Assembly: GCA_022766165.1 (NCBI GenBank)
Contig: QYLO01000010.1
Location: 1 to 64,000 of the forward strand
Length of the DNA: 64,000 bases
DNA from: Candidatus Electrothrix gigas
GTDB taxonomy: Bacteria > Desulfobacterota > Desulfobulbia > Desulfobulbales > Desulfobulbaceae
Reading direction: 5' to 3'
The notes beneath the pieces were generated by a model. That model saw nothing but the letters and a program-made list of their open reading frames with translations. It was not told the DNA's origin and made no database searches. The position numbers and the translations under genes were made by a program. This document shows positions 1 to 9,028 of this stretch, one piece after another. The stretch's first letter is position 1. Each line of letters begins with the position of its first letter.

Positions 1-386
1 AGCGAACAGCCCCGGCAGGTTATCCCGGCACTTTCACTGAACGGCCGAAACCGTTTTCCGGGCTGCCTGTATTCCTGCTCAATCACGTCAATTTCACCGA
101 ACGTGCTATGCCAACAAATTTTTTTTTTACCGCTGCGGACTGTTTTCTCCTCCGACGGGAGAGCCTCCCCGGCTTTCTCAACCCGGCTTTCCGCCCACCC
201 GGTAAGCACCTCGTTTCCCATTCGGCGGACTTCTTCGATAACCCGACTTTCGGCTTCATCAGCCGTTACAATTCCGTCCCCGTCGTTATTCGCTATAGAG
301 ACGATTGATTTCATACGATCTTTAATATCGGGATGACGATTTAGCTGATTGATCAGTTCTTTATCTTCCTGTGACAGTGGCAGCAT
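1..386 (-). CDS. Transposase N-terminal part (ISKra4-like), runs off window
   Basis: The reading frame is open from ATG at 386 to the left window edge (about 128 codons), so the 3' end is missing. It reads through a run of ten A (112-121 plus side) without a frameshift. The N-terminus is a charged helical region (MLPLSQEDKELINQLNRHPD), followed by a conserved-looking block around residues 95-128 with WHSTFGEIDVIEQEYR, RFRPFSESAGI and two cysteines (CRGC). From memory this arrangement resembles ISKra4-type transposases, which act as cut-and-paste DDE enzymes; that family assignment is the uncertain part. GGAGGAAAT lies just upstream of the ATG as a ribosome binding site. The catalytic domain is outside the window, so activity cannot be judged. 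Confidence 0.55.
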   Translation of the reverse strand, partial: MLPLSQEDKELINQLNRHPDIKDRMKSIVSIANNDGDGIVTADEAESRVIEEVRRMGNEVLTGWAESRVEKAGEALPSEEKTVRSGKKKICWHSTFGEIDVIEQEYRQPGKRFRPFSESAGITCRGCS

Positions 387-407
387 GAATATTTCCTCCG
401 GGGATAG

Positions 408-1205
408 TCAGTTATATGAACGGGCACTGATGATTACTTTCTGTTTCTCTTTCAGAGAAACTACTCTAACAGAAAGATAAGCTATTATGCACCGGATAAT
501 CGAAAAAACCGCACTTTTAATCGCACCCCTGACCAATCGGACACCATTATTATGTCCCAAGGCTCCATCGTAGAGAAAGTAATCTAATTTTAATGTATTA
601 CCAACCAGGGCAAGTGCCTTTTTAATATTTTCCTGCAATATTTTTTGGGTTTCTGTGAGTTCTACATTACGACGATTTTTGTTACGACTTCCTTTGGGAC
701 GCCCGCCTTTTTTCTTTTTGGTTTTGCGTTTAGATTTGGATTTTAACGGCTTGGATTTTTTAGACTTTGTTTTTTCAGATTGCTGCATTTGTTGAGTTAT
801 CAACGGGTAAGAGGCCTTTTCCTCAACAGAAATTAACGATAATTGCAAATGGCACATACCCGGTATCGGCTTACCATAGATGGAAGAGAAAAACCGTCCG
901 AGCCCATAGGTCTTTTTGCCTGCCTTCGGAGTGACGACCTCGTCTCCACCCAAAAGAGTGACTCCGGAATTTCCCAGCAGGTGAGTACGGATAAAAATCC
1001 ACTGGACCTTTGCCCGGTCAATTTTTGTTTTAAAAAACCGTTGGATGGTTCGATAGCTACCGCCCTTTTCAGTCCAACGTGATATGCCGAGCATGGTGAC
1101 TCTATCCGGCATGGATAAGATTGCTGTAACAATAATAGCCAAATGACGCAGAGTAGTGTTGTTAAGGCAAGGGGTTAAACAACAGAGTATGCTAAAAATG
1201 TCCAT
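408..1205 (-). pseudogene. Truncated IS4/IS701-like DDE transposase
   Basis: The first about 225 residues match the N-terminal part of a widespread IS4/IS701-type transposase: RVTMLGISRWTEKGGSYRTI, GDEVVTPKAGKKTYGLGRFF, SSIYGKPIPGM, then a very basic linker rich in K and S, and LDYFLYDGALGHNN. In such proteins the D of GDE and the D of YDGALG are expected catalytic acidic residues, and the last acidic residue lies further downstream. Here similarity ends at about 530, and the final 40 residues come from the neighbouring element. The enzyme should therefore be inactive. ATG at 1205 has GGAGAA upstream. The missing half may lie left of the window, beyond the inserted element. Confidence 0.7.
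443..461. other. Perfect 8-bp stem-loop in IS leader
   Basis: GTTTCTCT and AGAGAAAC are exact inverted repeats separated by TTC. The hairpin lies between the proposed IS end and the transposase start codon. In some insertion sequences a hairpin here limits read-through expression; that role is only inferred. No T run follows on either strand. Confidence 0.45.
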
Positions 1206-1216
1206 TTTGTTCTCCT

Positions 1217-1250
1217 GAATGATTTATCGTTTACACAATAATAATCATTC
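1217..1250. other. Inverted repeat upstream of truncated transposase
   Basis: GAATGATT (1217-1224) and AATCATTC (1243-1250) are exact inverted repeats with an 18-base loop. They sit just upstream of the transposase start and may be a subterminal structure of that element. No protein binding can be shown. Confidence 0.35.
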
Positions 1251-1530
1251 AAGAGGAATAGGCAATTGGCGAAGGTATTGTATAATAGCTGAGGATTTAT
1301 CCTGTATTTTAAGAAAAAGAAATCAGATTCGTTTTGAATGAAAAAGAAGGAGAGATCCTGCTCCCAAATACAGGATTAAAATGAAGACAGAAAAGGAGGG
1401 ATAAGGGAAAAAGACACAACTTGGATGACAACACTGACTTTTCAAATAGATCTAATTTGAAGAGGCGGGATAGCTGTGTCCAAAATTTTTCATTGCGCTA
1501 TTTTCATATTGAAAAAAAATTACGCTCTGA
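1251..1530. other. Intergenic stretch beside IS remnant
   Basis: About 280 bases between the transposase upstream region and the barrel remnant. I see no coding frame of note, RNA gene or clear terminator. The outer end of the truncated insertion sequence should fall here, but I could not pick out a terminal inverted repeat because the partner end is missing. Confidence 0.3.
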
Positions 1531-1545
1531 ATCGCTGCGTATACA

Positions 1546-2124
1546 GTGCGATTTGATAACTCTTCCAATAAGTTGAAGTTTAAACTGCCGATCATAATGA
1601 CCGAGGTCGATGGAGCAAAATCATATACTCTTGGCTTTGGCATGGAACTGGGCTTACAGTTAACGGGTAACTGGGTATTGACACCGGCGATTAACTATGC
1701 CGCAATGGGATCAGTTGATTTAGGTTCTGCCGGACCGATGGCGTCAGGTTCAATAACGAGTGCTTATCAATTCGACATTGGCACATGGAAACTCAACTTG
1801 GGAAACATGGTCGGCTACTATAAAGCCTTGGAGTTTTCATATGATGATTATTCATTTGATCCCGATATTGCCAATACGGTTACCCGGAACGGCCTTATGC
1901 TGTCAATTCCAACTGAAAGCATTATGAAAGATACCGCCTTTGAACTGTTTGTTACCGACACCCGATATTTCGGAAGTGATTTATATATTGATCAATATAA
2001 CGAAATCGGTTTTTCTTTTGGTTATACTAAAAAGGCGATATTCAGTGATATGAAGATAGGTGCAACATACTCACATGCAGAAGATTCAAAAGGTTTTGTA
2101 GTTAATTTTGGCTATGAATTTTAA
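1546..2124 (+). pseudogene. C-terminal remnant of outer-membrane beta-barrel protein
   Basis: The 192-residue product alternates hydrophobic and polar residues, is rich in aromatic and glycine residues (YTLGFGMELGLQLTGNWVL, SFGYTKKAIFSDMKIGATYS) and ends in YEF with a terminal phenylalanine, as expected for outer-membrane barrels. There is no signal peptide. The frame is closed by a stop at 1528-1530, and the only early start is a GTG at 1546 without a ribosome binding site. The gene therefore seems to have lost its 5' part, perhaps through the adjacent insertion sequences. Substrate or function cannot be read from the sequence. An autotransporter-like barrel or a porin-like protein are both possible. 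Confidence 0.5.
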
Positions 2125-2181
2125 ACCGTTATCCTAAAAAAAGGAGTGCCATCGGTATTAGTAAAGCTTTTAGTTTTCCCT

Positions 2182-2215
2182 GAAGCTCTGCTTTCGCTTT
2201 ATGAAGTGGAGCTTC
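2182..2215. other. Stem-loop at convergent gene ends
   Basis: GAAGCTC (2182-2188) and GAGCTTC (2209-2215) pair exactly, and the inner bases (CTT with AAG) can extend the stem. It lies between the barrel remnant and the 3' end of the sensor kinase gene, so a transcription-end or mRNA-stabilising role is possible. No T run follows on either strand, so it is not a classic intrinsic terminator. Confidence 0.4.
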
Positions 2216-2246
2216 AAGACATTATACCCAAAAAAAGCAAGAACTC

Positions 2247-3845
2247 TTAGATACCAACGAAAGGAAGAGTAAAATAGAACTGCGAGCCAATACCTTCTTC
2301 CGATGTTACCCATATCCTTCCACCAAGCATTTCAACATAAGCTTTTGAAATAGTGAGCCCCAGTCCAGACCCCTCAAACGACCTTGATTTTTCAATATCA
2401 GCCTGTTCAAAACTGTTAAAAACACTTTTAAGCTTGCACAGAGGAATCCCTATTCCGGTATCTTTTACATAAAACTCCAATTCGTTTACATCGTTACCTG
2501 TCAGCAATGAACAACCAAAAACAATATTTCCTTGACGAGTAAATTTAATTGCGTTGCTAATCAACTTCGAAAGTATTGCTTTCAGTTTACTTTTATCAGT
2601 AACAAGACTACTTGTTGTACTCTCAAGACAAGGTAAAGGTTTACAAGTGAGTTCAATCCCTTTTGCCTCAGCCTTCATTTTAAAAAAATTGTACTGCTCA
2701 ACAAACAGTTCATCTATATCTATTTCATCTTTTGAAATTTCAACCTGACCGGCTTCAATTTTAGAAATATTGATAATATCATTGACAGTATTTAACATGC
2801 GTTCGCTACTTCTTTCTATCATCCCGATATACAGTTCCTTATCCTCCCCGGTAAGATACGGTTCTTTCAACAGCTCAATAAATCCTAAAATACCACTCAT
2901 GGGGGTACGTATTTCATGACTCATATTTGCCAGAAAGGCACCTTTTAATCGGTCATTTTCTTCGGCTTTTTCTTTTGCCTTAATCAACTCCTGCTCTGCT
3001 TGCTTACGCTCCGTAATGTCAGTTAATGAGGTAACTCTGACATCCTTCCCCTTGTAATGCATCATTTTTCCTTGGATCATGCATGGGAACACGGTACCGT
3101 CTTTTTTTATCGCTGATACTTCATAAGGCTGTTCATAGCCTGCAAGCATATTCTTCATGATAGTTTCTCTATGTTCAGGCGCAATCCAATCTGTTCCGTA
3201 CCTGCCTATTGCCTCTTCATGTGAATAGCCAAACTTTTTTTCTGCACTCAGGTTCTGTTCGATACACACGCCTTTTTCCGAAAGAAAAACACTTTCAAAA
3301 GCAGCCTCACTTAATCCGCGATACTTTTCCCGGCTCTCCTCAACTTCCTGCTCGGCCAGCTTGCGTTCGGAAATATCATTAAGCATCGCTGAGAATTCAT
3401 CTTGTTTAAACTTGAAAGCAAAAACAGAATAATATTTTCCAGTTTGTTTATGATACATTTCAAAACTCATCGGCTGCCCCGTCTTGACTACTTCACCGAA
3501 TACAGTAAACCACTCAGGCTCGGTCTCCGGCAACATTTCAGATACTTTTCTTCCGATTGCTACTGTCTTTTTCAACCCTGTAAACAGTTCATATACCGGA
3601 TTCATATCCCTGAATATACAGTCGGTAACATTACCTTTTTTATCATATAGCACCTTGCAGAAAACAACACCTACCAGTATGTTATTAAACAGACTTACAA
3701 ATTTTTCCGCATTTTCTTTGATCGTACACTTTGTCACCATTTGCTCTGGTACATCTTTTTTCAGAGACTCTTTCAATAAGGTATATTTTTTCTTTAATTC
3801 CTGTAATTCAATGACGAGTTCTTCTTTTTCTTTCTTATCACTCAT
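2247..3845 (-). CDS. PAS-PAS sensor histidine kinase
   Basis: The 532-residue protein starts with a charged coiled segment (1-35). Two PAS-type sensor domains follow (about 45-165 and 175-285), each ending in the PAC-like DISERK or DITERK motif. Next come a HisKA dimerisation domain with the phospho-acceptor His310 in FLANMSHEIRTPMSGILGF, and a HATPase domain with N-box NAIKFT, G1 box DTGIGI and G2 box GSGLGLTI. It autophosphorylates on His310 and would pass phosphate to a response regulator. There is no receiver domain and no membrane segment, so it is probably a cytosolic sensor. No regulator gene is adjacent, so it is an orphan kinase here. The signal is unknown. Confidence 0.9.
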   Translation of the reverse strand: MSDKKEKEELVIELQELKKKYTLLKESLKKDVPEQMVTKCTIKENAEKFVSLFNNILVGVVFCKVLYDKKGNVTDCIFRDMNPVYELFTGLKKTVAIGRKVSEMLPETEPEWFTVFGEVVKTGQPMSFEMYHKQTGKYYSVFAFKFKQDEFSAMLNDISERKLAEQEVEESREKYRGLSEAAFESVFLSEKGVCIEQNLSAEKKFGYSHEEAIGRYGTDWIAPEHRETIMKNMLAGYEQPYEVSAIKKDGTVFPCMIQGKMMHYKGKDVRVTSLTDITERKQAEQELIKAKEKAEENDRLKGAFLANMSHEIRTPMSGILGFIELLKEPYLTGEDKELYIGMIERSSERMLNTVNDIINISKIEAGQVEISKDEIDIDELFVEQYNFFKMKAEAKGIELTCKPLPCLESTTSSLVTDKSKLKAILSKLISNAIKFTRQGNIVFGCSLLTGNDVNELEFYVKDTGIGIPLCKLKSVFNSFEQADIEKSRSFEGSGLGLTISKAYVEMLGGRIWVTSEEGIGSQFYFTLPFVGI

Positions 3846-4051
3846 GAAAATATCCTTTTCGATCGGTTGTCACTTGATGAGCCAGTTTTTTTATCTTGAC
3901 ATATTTACCCCCCCCAAAAAAAAATATTCGCAATCAAAGCCGGTTGGTCACTTAAAGAATCTGCTGAATCTGCTGAATGTCGGTGCCTGTATTGTGTTGA
4001 CCCGACCCAAGGGCCGGGATAGAGACTATAGAGAATATAAAGACGTAGAGA

Positions 4052-5056
4052 CTATAAAGGCTTATTTTCATCTATATGCAGCACGAGATCAAGCATTCGG
4101 TTGGAATAGCCCCACTCGTTATCATACCACGTCATGATTTTCACCGTGGTACCCAAGACACGGGTGCAGAGTCCATCCACAATGGAAGAGTGCGGATCGC
4201 CTTGAAAGTCAATGGAAACCAAGGGCTCGTCACAGTAGCGGAGAAAACGGCCATCAGCTTCTTGCAATGCCTTGTTCACCTCCACTACTGAGGTCTCTCG
4301 TTCAACCTCAATAACAACATCTACCAGGGAAACATCAGGGGTTGGCACCCGGACAGCCAAGCCATCAAATTTATTTTTTAATTCCGGGATAACCAGTGCC
4401 ACAGCCGAGGCAGCACCGGTATTAGTAGGAATCATCGACATGGCCGCAGCCCGCGCTCGGCGGAGATCGGAATGGGGAAAATCCAGCAGGCGTTGATCCC
4501 CGGTATAGGCGTGAACCGTGGTCATTAACCCTCGCTTAATCCCAAAATTATTCAAAATAACTTGGGCAACCGGTGCGAGACAGTTGGTGGTGCAGGAGGC
4601 GTTGGAAACAATATGATGCGCTGTGGGATCATACTCATCCTCATTCACGCCCATGACAAAGGTCTTGACCCCACCCTTTGCCGGCGCAGAGATAATCACC
4701 TTAGAGGCTCCGCCATCAATATGGGTACCTGCAGTTTCCTGATCTCTGAAAAGACCTGTACACTCTAGGACGTATTCTGCTCCCAACTCTTTCCAGGGAA
4801 TATCCGCAGGGTTCCGATGATTGGTCACTCGGATCTTCTGGCCATCAACCAGAATTTCCTGCTCGTTATGTGTAATATCGGCCCGGTTGACTCCCATAAT
4901 GGAGTCGTATTTCAATAAATGAGTAAGTGTTTTGATATCTGTGAGGTCATTGATGCCAACAACCTCAATGTTTGCAAAGGTGCTATCCTCGCTCAATGCG
5001 CGAAAGATATTTCTTCCAATACGTCCGAATCCGTTAATACCGATTTTGATACTCAT
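4052..5056 (-). CDS. gapA: Glyceraldehyde-3-phosphate dehydrogenase, type I
   Basis: This glycolytic enzyme oxidises glyceraldehyde-3-phosphate to 1,3-bisphosphoglycerate with NAD+ and inorganic phosphate. The N-terminal Rossmann motif is GINGFGRIGRN. INDLTD near residue 36-41 suggests NAD preference. The active-site block is SNASCTTNC with nucleophile Cys155, and the catalytic histidine lies in VHAYTGDQ. The C-terminus has the usual WYDNEWGYSNRM. Length 334 is typical for the family. It is transcribed alone on the minus strand with AGGACAG upstream of the ATG. Neighbours give no pathway clue. The assignment is secure. Confidence 0.97.
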   Translation of the reverse strand: MSIKIGINGFGRIGRNIFRALSEDSTFANIEVVGINDLTDIKTLTHLLKYDSIMGVNRADITHNEQEILVDGQKIRVTNHRNPADIPWKELGAEYVLECTGLFRDQETAGTHIDGGASKVIISAPAKGGVKTFVMGVNEDEYDPTAHHIVSNASCTTNCLAPVAQVILNNFGIKRGLMTTVHAYTGDQRLLDFPHSDLRRARAAAMSMIPTNTGAASAVALVIPELKNKFDGLAVRVPTPDVSLVDVVIEVERETSVVEVNKALQEADGRFLRYCDEPLVSIDFQGDPHSSIVDGLCTRVLGTTVKIMTWYDNEWGYSNRMLDLVLHIDENKPL

Positions 5057-5687
5057 AATCTGTCCTTTTTCTGCTTGTACATTCTGTTTATATATGAAAG
5101 CGGTACAGAAAATTCCAAGTAACTACCAATAATTACCACCCGAGTTATCGGATGACGTGGTACCCTTGCAACCTGACAACCTTCATACTTTATTGTCCCA
5201 CCCTTAAAAATGCTAACAGATGGGTATTTACCTTATTTACCGTATCTACTTGCTACATACCTGTTGCAGGCTCAAAAATGATTTCTCTGGAAAAGAGAAG
5301 GCAATCCAGAGAGATTGAGAGAGAACTCTCATGTTTTCATAAAAAATATATGAGAAAAAAGGATTAAGGACAACAAAAACTTCTTGATTCAGCAAGGAAA
5401 AGATACAACATACAAATGGAATATCTTCTTTTGATCCTGTTGAAACATAAACGCCATCCCTTTGGGCATCCCTTTGAACGAGGACAACACACTTTCCTGA
5501 CGTTGTTCGCAAAACCCTTCTTGCCAAACGCCCTTGCGACGAGTATTCTTGCGGCAGCACTAGACTAAACGCACAGCCTGATAAAACGATATAAACGATA
5601 TATAACGCTGATTACTAATTGCTGATTGCGCCACCCGGTACTTTCATAAAAATATTTCAATACAACAAACTGAACAACAAACTGATC
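5057..5687. other. Intergenic region between gapA and der
   Basis: About 630 bases without a convincing gene. It must hold the divergent promoters of gapA (minus) and der (plus). Near 5085-5105 and again at 5639-5656 are pieces that resemble parts of the dispersed hairpin repeat (TATATGAAAG and GGTACTTTCATAAAA). Short open frames in both directions lack ribosome binding sites and family features. I see no RNA gene. Confidence 0.4.
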
Positions 5688-7040
5688 GTGAAAAGCAATA
5701 CCTCTCCCCTTGTCGCCCTGATAGGACGACCCAATGTGGGGAAATCTACCCTGTTTAACCGAATCACTCGACGGCGTGATGCCATTGTTGATCCCACACC
5801 CGGCGTTACTCGGGATCGCCATTATGCCCAAGCAATTTGGGGGGAACATGCCTTTATGCTGGTGGATACCGGTGGTATTGAAGAGGCTGATGGCCCAGAG
5901 GGCGACCAGTTGAGTGATCATATCCGTACGCAGGCTTTGCAGGCCATAGAAGAGGCTGATGTTATTCTCCTGCTGTTAGATGGTCGGCAGGGTGTACTGC
6001 CCGGTGACCATGAGATTGTGGAACTTCTGCGACGCACAGAAAAAGATGTTTTTTTTGTAGTCAATAAGATTGATGCACCAGATAGGGAAAATGAACTGTT
6101 GCTCCCTTTCTGGGAACTTGGTGTTCCTGAACTCTGGGCTCTTTCTGGAGATCACGGTTATGGTTTTCGCACCTTGATGGATGCCTTGATTGAAAAAATA
6201 GGGCAGACCGAGGCCCCGGCTGCACTGCCTGAAGGCACAATCCGGCTGGCCTTTCTTGGTCGCCCTAATGTGGGAAAATCTTCTATGGTCAATGCCATTA
6301 TGGGCCAGGAACGGATGGTGGTTTCTGCTATTTCCGGCACAACCCGTGATTCTGTGGATACCTTGCTCAGTCGGGATAAGTACAACTACCTGCTCATTGA
6401 TACAGCTGGTATCCGTCGCAAGGGAAAGACCAAGGATAAGCTGGAAAAATTTTCTATTCTCAAGGCCCTCAAGGCCCTGAGCCGTTGCGACATTGCAGTT
6501 GTGGTGATTGATGCAGATGAGGGGATGACAGAACAGGATACCAAGGTAATTGGCTACACCCAAGACCACGGACGAGCCTTGCTCATCCTGATAAATAAAT
6601 GGGATCTGATCAAGGAGGATAAAAAGAAACAGGACTGGTTGCTGGAAGAGGTACGGCTGGCCACCAACTTTATCCCCTTTGCCCCGGTCTTCAGGGTGTC
6701 GGCTACAACAGGTTCTGGTATTAAGCGGATTTTTCCCGAGGTGGGGAAGATACATCGCCAGTTTTATCAACGCTTTTCCACTTCAGCCCTTAATCGCCTG
6801 CTGGCAGCAGCAACGCAGCAGCACGAGCCGCCCATGTATCGGGGAAGAAGATTAAAGCTCTACTATACGGCCCAGATTGATACGGCTCCGCCGTCCTTTG
6901 CCGTGGTATCCAACTTTCCAAAGGGCATTCACTTTTCGTATCAGCGATACTTAACAAATCGTTTTCGGGAGGGATTGGGCTTGGATAAGATACCAGTGCG
7001 TTTATTTTTTCGAGAGAGAACTGGGCGCAGTAAACGATAA
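5688..7040 (+). CDS. der: GTPase Der, ribosome assembly
   Basis: Der is an essential GTPase with two tandem G domains that acts in 50S subunit maturation. Domain 1 shows VALIGRPNVGKSTLFNR (G1) within the first 25 residues, PGVTRDRHY, DTGGIEE and NKID. Domain 2 shows FLGRPNVGKSSMVNAI, SGTTRDSVD, DTAGIRRKGK and NKWD. A KH-like C-terminal domain ends with PVRLFFRER. I choose GTG 5688 because it puts the first G1 motif near the N-terminus as in the family (450 residues). An upstream TTG at 5619 would add 23 residues partly encoded by a piece of a dispersed repeat. No strong ribosome binding site marks either start. Confidence 0.93.
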   Translation: MKSNTSPLVALIGRPNVGKSTLFNRITRRRDAIVDPTPGVTRDRHYAQAIWGEHAFMLVDTGGIEEADGPEGDQLSDHIRTQALQAIEEADVILLLLDGRQGVLPGDHEIVELLRRTEKDVFFVVNKIDAPDRENELLLPFWELGVPELWALSGDHGYGFRTLMDALIEKIGQTEAPAALPEGTIRLAFLGRPNVGKSSMVNAIMGQERMVVSAISGTTRDSVDTLLSRDKYNYLLIDTAGIRRKGKTKDKLEKFSILKALKALSRCDIAVVVIDADEGMTEQDTKVIGYTQDHGRALLILINKWDLIKEDKKKQDWLLEEVRLATNFIPFAPVFRVSATTGSGIKRIFPEVGKIHRQFYQRFSTSALNRLLAAATQQHEPPMYRGRRLKLYYTAQIDTAPPSFAVVSNFPKGIHFSYQRYLTNRFREGLGLDKIPVRLFFRERTGRSKR

Positions 7041-7122
7041 ACGGAAAATAAATAAAGCGACTTGCTAAATCATTTTCTCAAGAGTATTCTTATCTCAAGC
7101 TATTTTTTAGAGATACAACCCC

Positions 7123-7187
7123 TCATCCCATCCTCCCCGGGAAGGGGCAACACACGATGCAACATGCAGTCAGTACGTTCATACAAG
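7123..7187 (+). repeat. Diverged copy of dispersed hairpin repeat
   Basis: The order CCCATCCT, AAGGGGCAACACA, ATGCAACATG, GTACGTTCATACAA matches the copy at 31548-31606 block by block. It overlaps the proposed start codon of the JAMM-like gene at 7157. It is more diverged than the copies near 31.6 and 52.5 kb and its terminal stem is poor. Confidence 0.4.
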
Positions 7188-7753
7188 ACAATAACGAATC
7201 TATGAGCTGGAGAAAAGAGATAGACAGGATACTCCTTCCTCAAAGCATTTGGCAGGATGTGATGACACATTGCCAAAGAAAGGTGGCAGGGCAATTTCTT
7301 CCTGGAGAAAGCAAGGTCAACAGAGCCTTTGGCATCCTTGCTGGGGTGCAAACTGGACGAGAACTGCATGTACGCATAGTGCTTCCGGTAAAAAAAAATG
7401 CCCGAAATCAGGAACCCCTCAAGAGCTTCATGGATAAGATGATGGAAGAGCATGCTGTTCCGTCAACCACCCCACTGCATAAACGAGGGTGGATTACCGA
7501 TCCAGAAGAATTCAAAGAATGCCTTGATATATGTAATAAAAAAGGTTTTTCCATTTTTGGTGCCTATCATATCCATGTGGTTCCCTGGGAAGGCGACCCA
7601 CTCCGTGACACCCCAACCCGCCTTGACACGCTCTTAGTTAAAAACAGCAAGATGTTTTCGTTTATCATTTCAATGGTGGATATTGAAAATCCCTCTATAC
7701 GATCCTTTTATGAGGGAAGAGTTGATCAGGAAGTCCCGATTGTTATTTTTTAA
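7157..7753 (+). CDS. JAMM/MPN-like protein of unknown function
   Basis: The 198-residue protein carries GAYHIHVVPWEGDP followed by RDTPTRLD, with His138, His140 and Asp147 or Asp157 as possible zinc ligands. An HxH motif followed by an acidic residue after a beta strand is the hallmark of JAMM metalloproteases (isopeptidases), and Glu50 or Glu51 could supply the upstream glutamate. The spacing from HxH to the acidic residue is longer than in classic JAMM proteins, so peptidase activity is uncertain. ATG 7157 has AGGGG nine bases upstream but lies inside a dispersed repeat; ATG 7202 (MSWRKEID) is an alternative start. It sits upstream of the dehydrogenase gene with a short gap, without obvious functional link. 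Confidence 0.6.
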   Translation: MQHAVSTFIQDNNESMSWRKEIDRILLPQSIWQDVMTHCQRKVAGQFLPGESKVNRAFGILAGVQTGRELHVRIVLPVKKNARNQEPLKSFMDKMMEEHAVPSTTPLHKRGWITDPEEFKECLDICNKKGFSIFGAYHIHVVPWEGDPLRDTPTRLDTLLVKNSKMFSFIISMVDIENPSIRSFYEGRVDQEVPIVIF

Positions 7754-7796
7754 TTTATTTTTAGTACAGCATCTTATGTTCCCGAAGACAAAAAAC

Positions 7797-8990
7797 ATGA
7801 AAAATACAAAAAATAATTCAGAACTTATACTTGAATATACTGATCCTGTTGAAGGCTTTAAGGGCTGGCTGGTCATTGATTCCATGACCCATCGACTTGC
7901 TGCTGGGGGGCTTCGAGTACAGCAGGGACTGACCTGTGAATGTGTGCAGCGTCTTGCCGCTACCATGACCCTGAAGATGCGGATTGCCGGCATTCGGGCT
8001 GACGGAGCCAAGAGCGGTATTGATTACGATCCAAGCAGTCCGGGAAAACATGAGGCCCTGTTTCGCTTTATACGAGCCATTAAACCCTATATGGAAGAAC
8101 GATACTCTATGGGGCCGGATCTCAATACCACCATGCCTGAACTGGATGCTGTCTGTCAACGCCTTGGTCTACCCTCTATTAAACATGCCGTGGCCAAGAA
8201 TCAGCAACTTGATGAGATGGCCTTTGCCCAGCGAACAAATTTGCTGACAACCCCTGTTGGTCATGCCACTCTGGGCAGATTGCGCTCTGGTGCTGGTGTC
8301 TCTGCTTCCTGCTTGGCAATGCTGGAGTTTCTTGGTATTCCTCCACAAAAAGGAACCGTGGCTATTCAAGGATTTGGGGGCTTGGCCGCTGGAGCAGCGT
8401 ATTTTCTTCATCAGGCTGGGGTGCGGATTGTTGGTCTGGCAGATCGGGAGAAAAGCCTGGTGAGCATTAACGGTACACCGCTTGATATTTCCTCCTTACT
8501 TGCTGCACAGAAGGAGGGCGAACAGGGAATGATTCCCACTGCGAACAACCCAAAAGCCGTCTATGCTGACAATACAAAGATCTATGATCTCTCCTGCGAT
8601 ATCTTTGTGCCAGCAGCCATTGAACGGGCTGTTGATAAGGAGGTAGCAGAGCATATTCAGGTCAAGGCTATTGCCAGCGGTGCCAACTTGGCTGTGACTG
8701 AAGAGGCTGAACAGATTCTTCATGAACGTGCTATTCCGGTGATCCCGGACATGGTGGCTGGTTGCGGTGGTTCCCTGTCTATGGAAGGGTTGTACGGACC
8801 TGAGAACCTGCCCACTGCTGAGGAGGTTCTGGCCCATGTTGATCGAAAAACCCGCAATATTGTTACAACTATGTTGCAACGGAGCCAGCAAGATAATATT
8901 TCACCCAGAGAGGCTGCCCTCCGTCTTTGTGCAGAGGCGCCGCTGTATCCTGATACTCGACCCTATGGCTCTCTTGAAAAAACATCCTGA
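7797..8990 (+). CDS. Glu/Leu/Phe/Val dehydrogenase family protein
   Basis: The 397-residue protein is an NAD(P)-dependent amino-acid dehydrogenase that would interconvert an amino acid with its 2-oxo acid and ammonia. The substrate-binding domain shows AAGGLRVQQG, TLKMRIAGIRADGAKSGIDY with the lysines expected in the active site, and GPDLNTTM. The cofactor domain shows the glycine-rich AIQGFGGLAAGAAYF, and SCDIFVPAAIE follows. Length and short C-terminus are closer to leucine or valine dehydrogenase than to hexameric glutamate dehydrogenase, but substrate cannot be fixed. I use ATG 7797 because homology begins soon after it (LEYTDPVEGFKGWLVID); longer starts would overlap the upstream gene. 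The small membrane protein gene follows 38 bases later. Confidence 0.88.
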   Translation: MKNTKNNSELILEYTDPVEGFKGWLVIDSMTHRLAAGGLRVQQGLTCECVQRLAATMTLKMRIAGIRADGAKSGIDYDPSSPGKHEALFRFIRAIKPYMEERYSMGPDLNTTMPELDAVCQRLGLPSIKHAVAKNQQLDEMAFAQRTNLLTTPVGHATLGRLRSGAGVSASCLAMLEFLGIPPQKGTVAIQGFGGLAAGAAYFLHQAGVRIVGLADREKSLVSINGTPLDISSLLAAQKEGEQGMIPTANNPKAVYADNTKIYDLSCDIFVPAAIERAVDKEVAEHIQVKAIASGANLAVTEEAEQILHERAIPVIPDMVAGCGGSLSMEGLYGPENLPTAEEVLAHVDRKTRNIVTTMLQRSQQDNISPREAALRLCAEAPLYPDTRPYGSLEKTS

Positions 8991-9028
8991 GTCGGTTTCT
9001 GTTATGCTTAAAAAACAAACGATCCACA

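Larger units (their letters stand above)
1..529 (-). mobile_element. Partial insertion sequence, proposed outer end near 529
   Basis: The ISKra4-like ORF is preceded by about 140 bases that end, on the minus strand, at GGGGTGCGATTAAAAGTGCG (about 510-529). The homology of the neighbouring transposase gene stops exactly there, so I infer that this is the outer end of the element. The other end and the terminal inverted repeat partner are left of the window. Confidence 0.4.

Noticed and set aside
108-125. Possible frameshift at the ten-A run in the ISKra4-like gene
   Set aside because: Counting the run as ten A keeps the frame into WHSTFGEIDVIEQ, so no shift is needed.
100-340. Open frames on the plus strand over the left edge
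   Set aside because: They lie opposite the ISKra4-like transposase frame, which has the family-like residues; the plus-strand frames have none.
4002-4022. Hairpin CCCGACC/GGCCGGG downstream of gapA
   Set aside because: One mismatch, short loop and no T run on the minus strand; too weak to call a terminator.
5246-5560. Possible 104-residue gene upstream of der on the minus strand
   Set aside because: No ribosome binding site, family feature or sensible composition.
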